Both the position numbers and the translations under genes were made by a program. Shown piece after piece: positions 56,401 to 64,000 of a stretch of DNA of 64,000 bases. The notes beneath the pieces are model-generated. The model ran no database searches, was not told where the DNA came from, and worked only from the letters and a program-made list of their open reading frames with translations. The stretch's first letter is position 1. The number at the start of each line of letters is the position of its first letter. The stretch lies in the NCBI RefSeq assembly GCF_002443255.2, contig NW_019211456.1, positions 21,941,061-22,005,060 on the forward strand, in the 5' to 3' direction. The DNA is from Varroa destructor. Taxonomy: Eukaryota; Arthropoda; Arachnida; Mesostigmata; Varroidae.

Positions 56401-57460
56401 CAATTTAAATGGTTGGATGATTACATCAACAATCGATGCCCCAAGTGTCAACAAGAATTCGCTGATGGAGCTAAGACGGTACGAATCTAGAATAAGAGCA
56501 TAACTTAGAATAGCATTTGCTTAAAAATTCATGAGGACTATAAGAGAATTTATTCAAGTTTTTATGTACCTAACCATACTGAATCCGTTAATATAATCCG
56601 GTGTATGTCGCTGATTCGTTTTTTTGACAACAGAAATGTATCCTCTGCTGGTTCTCATGTAGGTCACTTGCAAAGGGTGTTCGTCGACTTTTCATCCTAA
56701 ATGTGCGGGCGTGAAAGGAAGCACGGCAAAGTGGACATGCTCTAATTGTACACAAATGGTTGAAAATGAAGAGGAACCTGCCGAAAAGACAGTCTGTGAA
56801 GAGGATGAGCAGCAAATGGAGGAAGACAACCCGGTAGGCTCAATTGGCACGATCGATAACATTATAAACGTCTAACTAAATTTAATCTACAAATAACCGC
56901 GGCCCATTTTTATTATATTTCAAGTGCTCAAGTAGCCTCCGCCGGGTGGTTCGAATAACGATCACTTTTTGAAGGAATATTATTTATTAGATTAATTGTT
57001 TTAATCACATGCTTGCTTAACGTATTGCTCAATTTCCCATTTTCCTGGCGCATTTCAGGAACCCATTGACGTACACGGGTTTGACTATAAGGCGTGCACG
57101 GATCTGCTCAACTACCTTTTAAAGGATAGCCTCTCTTTTGCGTTCCGCAAGCCGGTGACAAAGAAAGACGCGCCCGATTACTTTGAAATAATCGCTCAGC
57201 CGATGGACCTGTCGACGATACAGAACTCCCTAAACAACATGGGCTACAAGTCGAATCGAGATGTTATCTTCGACATTGTCCTTATGTTCGATAACTGTGA
57301 ACGCTATAATCATGAGGCAAGCGATATATACGCCGATGCATATGCCCTCTGGGAGAAGTTACTGCGGTGGTTGACGCGACGAGGGCTAGAGGTTCTCCTG
57401 GAAAAAACGCCCGATTGGAAGATCACCAAGGGGGCCCGTCGATCGAAATCTAACAGTTAA
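40331..57460 (+). CDS. BAZ1A: BAZ/ACF1-type chromatin-remodelling subunit with DDT, WHIM, four PHD fingers and two bromodomains
   Basis: Non-catalytic partner of ISWI ATPases that spaces nucleosomes and reads histone marks in the nucleus. Exons: 40331-40512, 48916-49454, 49694-50472, 50776-51074, 51254-51407, 51528-51692, 51940-52198, 52339-52536, 52914-53370, 53615-54143, 54677-54883, 55162-55377, 55533-56021, 56242-56478, 56663-56833, 57059-57460. All phases agree; the product is 1,760 residues with a stop at 57,460. Order: disordered N-terminus with AT-hook-like motifs, DDT (about 505-650), WHIM motifs (about 790-1010), PHD1, PHD2, PHD3, bromodomain 1, PHD4, bromodomain 2. Drosophila Acf1 and human BAZ1A have fewer reader modules and an N-terminal WAC domain, which I do not see here. 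The BAZ1A name is the best family guess; BAZ1B or BAZ2 relatives are possible. Confidence 0.92.
44502..44570. repeat. (TTG)n(CTG)n triplet repeat
   Basis: About 13 TTG units run directly into 10 CTG units. The complementary strand reads as CAG/CAA, so a minus-strand ORF there shows polyglutamine, but it is within a plus-strand intron and has no supporting exon context. Confidence 0.95.
44860..44945. repeat. (TG)n-rich low-complexity tract
   Basis: Imperfect TG/GT repeat within BAZ intron 1, purest at about 44,918-44,938. It produces chance ORFs rich in Cys and Val on one strand and Thr and His on the other. Confidence 0.85.
46098..46151. repeat. Two adjacent small hairpins in BAZ intron 1
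   Basis: AGCATGA/TCATGCT arms (46,098-46,116, 5-base loop) are followed at once by an 11-bp perfect inverted repeat, 46,119-46,129 with 46,141-46,151. They are too short for a typical pre-miRNA alone. Confidence 0.7.
46839..46869. repeat. 15-bp perfect inverted repeat with 1-base centre in BAZ intron 1
   Basis: ATGTAAACTGGGACT, a single T, then its exact reverse complement. An isolated GC-containing palindrome in AT-rich intron; possible protein-binding dyad or element relic. Confidence 0.85.
50776..53370 (+). CDS. BAZ1A: BAZ-like protein DDT and WHIM region, exons 4-9 (part of the BAZ gene)
   Basis: Exon 4 (50776-51074) starts the DDT domain with LPTLPEFNCKIPSEGLGDLM and KDYFPQGVSFDILERAF; exon 5 (51254-51407) continues TAPLDSFTYSDMLRWHLK. 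Exon 7 has LVDQLLTLELFRETIEDGLD followed by a Lys/Glu-rich coiled stretch. Exon 8 carries a WHIM signature, VWYRFGLSCLGEDRAHRIYN. Exon 9 ends YYFIQNHQQLEALVNALAPK and GLRETVLKE, a WHIM-like segment. DDT and WHIM domains contact ISWI and linker DNA in this family. Introns at 50473-50775 and 52537-52913 are featureless. Confidence 0.92.
53615..57460 (+). CDS. BAZ1A: BAZ-like protein reader module: four PHD fingers and two bromodomains, exons 10-16 (part of the BAZ gene)
   Basis: PHD1 spans the exon 10/11 junction (CKVC, CDRCDQIFHLSC, WFCKNC). PHD2 fills exon 12 (CDVC, CDFCPRSFHLEC, WRCIAC). PHD3 is in exon 13 (CAKC, CKGCARKFHLIC, WYCRKKC), followed by an acidic stretch. Bromodomain 1 spans exons 13-14 with the WPF shelf (HAWPFLTPV) and acetyl-lysine Asn (FINCEQYN). 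PHD4 spans exons 14-15 (CPKC, CKGCSSTFHPKC, WTCSNC). Bromodomain 2 is within exon 16 (DYKACTDLLN, FDNCERYN) but its shelf reads SFAF. All junctions from exon 10/11 to 15/16 are phase 0, and both bromodomains share PVTKKDAPDY, pointing to internal duplication. Confidence 0.95.
54579..54666. repeat. Two overlapping perfect palindromes at the acceptor of the PHD1 second exon
   Basis: The first palindrome, 54,579-54,620, has exact 21-bp arms and no spacer. The second, 54,615-54,666, has exact 26-bp arms, no spacer and overlaps the first. Both have (TA)n centres and an (AT)n tract lies just upstream. The second ends 10 bases before the splice acceptor at 54,676 of intron 54,144-54,676. Confidence 0.95.
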
Positions 57461-57757
57461 ATCATTTTCGATACTATTACTAAAACTCCTTATCTTCTTG
57501 GTTATTCTTATTGATGAAAACAGCCTACTGGAACGTAATCTGCTTGCTAGTCCGGCTTCAGAAATGGAGTTTGGAAAAAAACTCTGTGACGAATAGGAAT
57601 CGAATTCTGGGCAATAAGAATAGAAAAAATTAGCAGCAGAAAAGAAAGCAACAAGCAACAACAAACAAAACTCGACAAAAACGGACACAAACGACGGGGT
57701 GCCGCTTAGAATTTTACAATTATGCGCACACAATGACATTATTATCGACAATGAGAA

Positions 57758-57764
57758 TTATTAC

Positions 57765-57796
<32 letters not shown>
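57758..57796. repeat. (TTA)n microsatellite
   Basis: About 12 ATT/TTA units with one early interruption, about 300 bases after the BAZ stop codon, probably in its 3' UTR. Confidence 0.95.
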
Positions 57797-57799
<3 letters not shown>

Positions 57800-59425
57800 A
57801 TGGCGACAGCAACAATAATGAAGTAATCGTGGTGATGATAACGATACTAATACTTGAATCCTTCGCATACGGACGAATTTTATGAAATTAACGGACTGTA
57901 GCAGTAGCAACCGTGCGTGAACAGAAATAGATGAGAACAGAATGACCTGTGCGGTAGCTGAAGAAAAGGAAACAATAGTACTAATCGTATATTTACAGAG
58001 TGGGGTAAAGGTTGACTTAAAGTTGGGCACGACGTGAGGTTAAAGTTAAGAAAAAATAGGTTTTTAATAGTGAAAAAAGTATGCTGCTTGCAATTGAAGT
58101 AGTATCTAATTAAAGCGAAAAAGCTACTTTTTCATAATTGGAAGCCCATTTTTCCTCAATTGTCAACTTACGACATACCCTGCTGTAAGCCTACTTTTGG
58201 CCCGCCCTGTATATAAATATATAGGATATATAGGATAATATAATGGCTAACAATAATAGTAGTAATAATAATCGCGAATGAATGCGAATCATTGCTGAAT
58301 GCGAACTGAGAATACTTTTTGACTAATACTACTATTGCTATCACAATTACCTATACAATTATTGAAGTGTAGTCGCTATTAGAATTTTGATTATGTTACG
58401 GAGGCAAATCTTGATACGTTTGTTTTATTGTATCTTATTGGTTAACTGTGGTCTTCCCCGAAGTTCGGCCTGACAACATGTAATTGGCTATACAATGTAA
58501 ACGCTGTCTATATGGTCACAGTTAACAAACTAATAATTACAACTAATATAGTAAGACCGAGCGTAAGAGAGCAATGCTAGCACGCAATATGGTGCACTTT
58601 GCATATTGTGTGGTCAAAATTTAAAACGAATTTGACCAGAGAACAAATGCAACATTTACGTTGATTGAGAAAATCACCTCTTGTGAGGAATCGTAGTTCA
58701 CGACACAAGGTTCCTGATCGCTTTTTTAGAGATTTAACTCGCAACCAAGCAAGAATTTATATATTCAGAGGTAACAAATTGGATTGTCAAACAGTACTGC
58801 ATCTAAGCATATTTCAGGGGACTCCCCTGTTGTATCGGCTCGATTTATCTGTCGTAAACGAGCTCTATTCGACATTTCTTATTATGCCCTAAATGATTGT
58901 TTGTATTTGATTATACAAGCGGCTCTTCCCAAGTAGTCATAATACCGGCTACGGTTACGGGAACAAGAAAGGACGCATGACGTGTAATTAATTAAGTTTA
59001 TTAAGTTAGACGATAATAATAATGGTGATCATGATAAAGTGAACGTGAGCAGCAAATGACCATAAACCGGATAATTCCGAGGATACCTGGGATCTCCACA
59101 AAGCGGGTGCCGTTTTCTGTTTGTGCGAATGTACGAATAAACACGACGATGACAATAAAAACATTATAATATGAAAAATAAATAACGAATGCAGAATGCG
59201 TACCCGCAACAACGGTAGGAACTATTGAAAACTGATTGTCCTATAATGACTATGTTAATAATGATAATGACGCTAACCATCATAAAAACATCCAAAGCTT
59301 CTTTCTATTTTCTAGAACAACACAAAATATATCATATCGCTACTCTCAGTGGAGACGAAGGATGAAACTCAACAACTTCACCCATTTATTTCAGCTCTTC
59401 GCTGCCCCGAAAACTATATATATAT

Positions 59426-59525
59426 NNNNNNNNNNNNNNNNNNNNNNNNNNNNNNNNNNNNNNNNNNNNNNNNNNNNNNNNNNNNNNNNNNNNNNNNNNN
59501 NNNNNNNNNNNNNNNNNNNNNNNNN
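59426..59525. other. Assembly gap (100 N)
   Basis: Exactly 100 undetermined bases, the usual placeholder length for a gap of unknown size. The left edge is a (TA)n run, a likely cause of the break. Confidence 0.99.
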
Positions 59526-60689
59526 TATGAATGAAAATAAAACTACAACCAATAACATATTATAAGTAATAGTATTAACAATATTATCACTATGTAACTG
59601 TATATTGACAACAGGAAGAAACAACCACGATATCTAGGCTACTTAATAAACATGTATTTATCATTGGTTAATATTATAAAGCAACATGGCGTGTTTTGCA
59701 TTGTTATTTGTCTTCACTAGTTGCATAGTTGTAGGTGCGTAGGTTCCACGTTAGCCACTGCGCGCCTCATTACGGCACAAGCATAGAAATTATTTGGATT
59801 GACATAGAGTTAGCGTCATAGCGAACTGTTCCAAATAGGAACAATTAATGGGACTTTGAAGCAAAACTTTCTGCCATGTTAAATATCTGGGAAATAAACG
59901 CGGATATCAAGCAAGTAGTTCAAAGAAGTTTGGATCAATAGAATAACCCCAAGTTTTTCAATAGTATTTCGTTTGCCTCAGACAATTTACATCCTTTTTC
60001 TAAATATTGCATTTCTTAAGCATTCTAAATATTGCATTGCATTAAGCATAAGAGCTTCACAGTAATCACCTTGGGTAGAACCCGTTCTTATAAAGAAAGG
60101 TTTTCGAATAATTGAACTAAACCAGCTCCATTTTGTTAACGAGAGTGCAAAGTTAGACGTGTATAATATTCTTAGGTAATCAATTTTATGAATAATACAG
60201 AGTTCGTAAAGAAATGGTCACGACAAGCTTTTTAGAAGTAATTGGTAATAAAAACATTAAAATCGAAGCGGCGAATTTTAACCTCGAAACAGTACGTTGA
60301 ATCCGTAAATTGTCTGAAATATTTTTCAACTGATTTTTTCTAAGGAAAACAGTTTACATTTAGATTAGCATTCAGGGTATAATGTAGAAGAAAACGGAGA
60401 AGACAAAAGAAGCTACACCCTTACGAAAAATAGGCTTACAGTTGAAATCCTGAAATAGTTGAGAGTCTGCTTAGTTTATTATTAAGCCAAAATTGCATCT
60501 AATCGATTGAGAACTATATCATTTAAAATAATCGTAACAATTCATTTAGAAAAAGTTTCAAGATGCCTGGGTTTGCATTTAGCCTGGACACCATTTCGCA
60601 GTAATGCACTTCTCACGTTTTAGGCATAACAATAATATTGTATTTTCACGCGTCAATATTTCCTCTGTTACTACAGTGAAAAAAGTGGC

Positions 60690-60860
60690 CGCACGTTCTT
60701 GGTGTTAAGTAAGTTTGCAAGGCAGCTGCCACCACCTATATCGACACTTCTGTGATTTATGCACTGTCTGGTATTCGACTTTAGAACAAGCGAGCGACTG
60801 TGCAACAGACCCGCCTCACATTGCGCACGAATGACGTAAACAACAGAGGAAGTGGAAATT
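60690..60860 (+). promoter_or_regulatory. Possible FNTA promoter
   Basis: A GC- and CpG-richer patch in an AT-rich region, with CCGCCTC near 60,811 and a CRE-like TGACGTAA at about 60,832. It lies about 0.85 kb ahead of the FNTA start codon, so a 5' UTR intron or long leader would be needed. Weak, position-based call. Confidence 0.25.
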
Positions 60861-61712
60861 AGTTGAAATCTAAATTACCGACTTTCTTACTAGCGAGTAA
60901 AGGTAAATTTCAACAACGAAGTAGCTGCTTGTATGTGAGAGTACATGGTTATTTTTTATCAATCGAGATTGTATAGCGGTTTATCTTAAAGACCGAGTTA
61001 TTATGTACCGGTCACCGACAAAAAAATATTTTTACTAATTTTATTCGAGTGAAAATGAATCATGGTAGCCTGATAAATTTATTATTCTCTTACGTCAGTT
61101 CTTCCAATGTGTGATATAGATATTGACAACAATTTAAAATAATTTGCCCAACGGATTCATTTATATTGATGCTTATATTATTATTATATTATAAATCTTA
61201 TCCGGTTGTTATGTTAAAGAGAGAATATACAAACCTTTCTGAATAATTGTTTACACCAGAAGTGTGAAATGTCTCAACGAAAGAAACCTGCGTAGTAAAT
61301 TGCCCTCTTTTCTTTCGAAAACTGTTCGGCAATATTTTGGAAAAACACAACAGCAATATATGTGTCTATAGCATCCATTACAAATTTATAGACTTCGTTT
61401 ACTGCAACAATTTCCAGATCTAAAATATTTGGTCTTCGATAACCACACTAAAAAAAATTGTACTAAAATATTTAATATGCAGAAATTCATAAAGATTCTA
61501 ATGTATCATTTACTGGTGAACTTTTATTATATTGACGCGTTGATATGTCGGTTTTGGGATGCTTCGGAAACGGAGGCTACCTATTTTTTAAGAACACATA
61601 CCTAATATTACAATAAAATTCATCTATTGGAACAAGTTTTTAAGTTCTGCCTTTTCCCTCGCTAGATAGCGATTCTAACTGAAGAACAATCACAGTTGAT
61701 GGTTGGGTCAAC

Positions 61713-63939
61713 ATGTCTGAAAGATCGGAAAGTTCAGTTTCAACGGAAACTTCCGCCAGAAAACTATATCGTGAACGACCGGAGTGGCAAGATGTGACGC
61801 CCGAGGATTTAGATCAGCAATCAGATGATGTATTAAAAATCTCTTATACGAATACGTTTCGGGACTGTTTTGGCTATCTTCGTGCGGTCATCAAGAGCGG
61901 CGAACTCAGCGAGCGAGTCTTCGAGGTGAATAACAGCTTCAAGTAGTGTTTCATTAAAACATAATGCTTTAATCCAGCCTCTTATAATCAGCTTAATAAA
62001 ACATCATGCAAGCAAATTAAGTTCACAAACTGTGTGGTATTTATGCATTATTGGTGGGACGTGAAGCAACGACCCCTGGGGTCACCCGATCATTCAATAA
62101 AAAGGGTAACAAAATTAAGCACTTTTTCGATTCATTGTACCCCCTGAAAATAATGGTTTTAGTTCTTAAACCATAAAACTGATGATTCCTTGGACAATTG
62201 ATCGTTGTATTTCTACCTTGGTAATAATTTAGCTAATTATTTCAGTTAACCACGACCTGTGCAGATGAGAATCCCGCATGCTACACTGTATGGGTACTGC
62301 GACGAAGGTTACTCGAGCACCTGAAAAAAGACCTTAACGAAGAAATGGAGTTTATGAGTCGGCAGATTTTCGATAACCAAAAAAACTATCAGGTTTGGTA
62401 TGTACTCTCTTCCACTGTCAACATTTCTTAACCAAAAACACACGTCCATCTGTCTTGAAGTGTACAATCTCAACTAGTAATAGTTTACATAATGATATAG
62501 ACAATGGCTCTTGGCTATGATAATTGTAGTTGTCTTAAAACAATGTTTGCTAAATAAATGAAGGTAAATATATATGGATAAGAGATTCTGCAGCTTACAA
62601 TTGTACAGAATATAAAAATACCTGAATATACAGATCTTCTGTTCGTCCTTCTAGCTTAAGAATTTGAAAAAACAATTATGTAATCGTTGTATTTTACTAT
62701 TGACATGTACGCCTGCCCCTCCAGGTATCATCGCCAGAGGCTCGTACAGCTTCGCAATGATCCAAAAGGTGAACTCGATTTTATCGAACGCGTACTTAGC
62801 GAAGACGCAAAAAACTACCATGCATGGCAATATCGTCAATGGTTGCTCAAGACATTCAACCTTTGGAGCAAGGAGTTAAATTTTTGTTCGTCAATGCTTA
62901 ACGAAGATATTAGAAATAATTCCGCCTGGAATCAACGGTAAGTATAACTAGCGGGGCATGGCAGATATAATAAAGCGCTTGATGCACGCTAGACTACACC
63001 TTCAACTTGACTTCGATCGTTCGCTAATAAGTAGGTATATTTCTTTTTTGTACAAACTTTAATGGAATTCTCCTTTGCGAAGTCTATAGATTAAAACTAG
63101 CTTTCGTATATTCCATGTGTCTGGTTTAGTACTGAAATGTGCAAGTCTACTAGAAGTAACATGAACCACCTTAAAATTCCACTAAAATAAGTTTCGTTAC
63201 CATTTAATGTACTGATTTTTTCGTTATATTTGAGTATGAGATCATCGTATTAATACACAAAATGTCAACTGCAAAAAATATAACTACAAGGTTTTCCTAA
63301 ATAACTGACTTCGCAGGAATGGTTGAGATTTCTAAAACTAAAGTAGGAAAAGCTTGTGTTTATTCAAATAATGGAGAACATGAGATTTATAAGTTTTTTA
63401 ATAACATATTCTTCGCCTACTATAAATGCCAGATTATAGATGGTTAAAACTTTACGGGGTACAGTGAGCAAATACATTATGATATGGAAACGCATTTTTT
63501 TTGGAGATCCCAAAAACCCAAAAGCTTAGAAGAAAACGCAGCGGTTTGGTATCTGATACATTAGACCAATACATAGAGAAGTCCTGTAAGACTAGATGCC
63601 TGAACTCCCTTAGGAAATATAGTTATTATTTGTTGCCACTCCCGGCAATATTCGATCTAGAGACGATGTTAAACAAATGGTGAGTTTTTACCTTACATAA
63701 TTTCTTTGATATCAGCAAACAGTCTTATTCAAAGTGGCCTGCATTTTCAGATTTATCCAAGTCAGACATGCTGATGGTATTATTAAAGCCTGTTTCTAAA
63801 CTTTACCGTTACACTACAATTGAAAACTTAATAGACATTTATTCCGCCTTTCAGTTATTTCGTCTTGAAAAATACTACTGGTTTCCTTCGTCCCGTTGTA
63901 GAGGAAGAAATTAAGTTTACGCTAGACAAAATTTCTCAG
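61713..63939 (+). CDS. FNTA: Protein farnesyltransferase/geranylgeranyltransferase type-1 alpha subunit, 3'-truncated by window
   Basis: Alpha subunit shared by cytosolic FTase and GGTase-I, which attach isoprenoids to CaaX proteins such as Ras. Exons: 61713-61925, 62246-62397, 62725-62937, 63855-63939; phases match, giving 221 residues of the roughly 330-380 usual for the family, and the gene continues past the window. The start is ATG at 61713; WQDVTPEDLDQ is typical. Four PFTA helical repeats are visible: CYTVWVLRRRLL, KNYQVWYHRQRLV, KNYHAWQYRQWLL and NNSAWNQRYFVL. The second keeps the Lys and Tyr of the KNYQVW motif, which contact the isoprenoid diphosphate in mammalian FTase. Introns 61926-62245, 62398-62724 and 62938-63854 show nothing else. 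Confidence 0.96.
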
Positions 63940-64000
63940 GTAACTTTACTTTTTAGTAAAATCGATGTACCTCATTTCAGAGCCTAGTATATTTAGATTT

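Larger units (their letters stand above)
57461..61712. other. BAZ 3' UTR and intergenic region to FNTA, containing an assembly gap
   Basis: 4.25 kb with no supported gene. It includes the BAZ 3' UTR, a (TTA)n microsatellite at 57,758-57,796, a 10-bp inverted repeat (gttaactgtg near 58,441 and its complement near 58,516), the gap at 59,426-59,525, and a GC-richer stretch near 60,690-60,860 with TGACGTAA at about 60,832 that may be the FNTA promoter. The remainder is AT-rich and empty. Confidence 0.6.

Noticed and set aside
1..64000. CRISPR array, prokaryotic operon or integrated mobile cluster
   Set aside because: All genes are spliced animal nuclear genes; no regularly spaced repeats were seen.

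Overview
The window is intron-rich animal nuclear DNA, AT-rich with many (AT)n tracts, five multi-exon protein genes and one 100-base assembly gap. Short introns and the gene families suggest an arthropod. The zinc-finger gene at 33-36 kb resembles a family I associate with chelicerates, so a mite or tick is my best guess (inference, not shown by the sequence).

Layout. (1) 1-18.7 kb, minus strand: N-terminal two thirds of the giant E3 ubiquitin ligase MYCBP2/Highwire (PHR family), about 2,550 residues in 32 modelled exons; the 3' end lies outside the window. (2) 19.8-26.4 kb, plus strand: a complete TFIIS (TCEA) RNA polymerase II elongation factor of 310 residues in six exons, head to head with MYCBP2. 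(3) 26.4-33.5 kb: 7 kb with no convincing gene, holding a decayed Ty3/gypsy-like reverse-transcriptase remnant. (4) 33.5-36.3 kb, minus strand: a zinc-finger protein with two C2H2 fingers and a FAR1/FLYWCH-like Cys/His domain; its 5' exons are uncertain (candidates at 38.9-39.4 kb). (5) 40.3-57.5 kb, plus strand: a complete 1,760-residue BAZ/ACF1-type chromatin-remodelling subunit with AT-hooks, DDT domain, WHIM motifs, four PHD fingers and two bromodomains. Its 8.4-kb first intron is rich in triplet and TG repeats. (6) 61.7-63.9 kb, plus strand: the 5' part of the farnesyl/geranylgeranyltransferase alpha subunit (FNTA), cut by the window end.

The genes are unrelated housekeeping and regulatory genes, not an operon: ubiquitin ligase, transcription elongation, DNA-binding factor, ISWI-type remodelling subunit and protein prenylation. 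Two pairs are head to head (MYCBP2/TFIIS and zinc finger/BAZ), so promoter sharing is possible. Exon borders were set by hand from splice consensus, phase matching and remembered family similarity; most are phase-consistent, and exceptions are stated.

The most notable points are the interleaved PHD/bromodomain expansion of the BAZ protein, whose second bromodomain lost its WPF shelf; overlapping perfect palindromes abutting one of its splice acceptors; a zinc finger split by a GC-AG intron; and an orphan GC-rich exon-like ORF in TFIIS intron 1.
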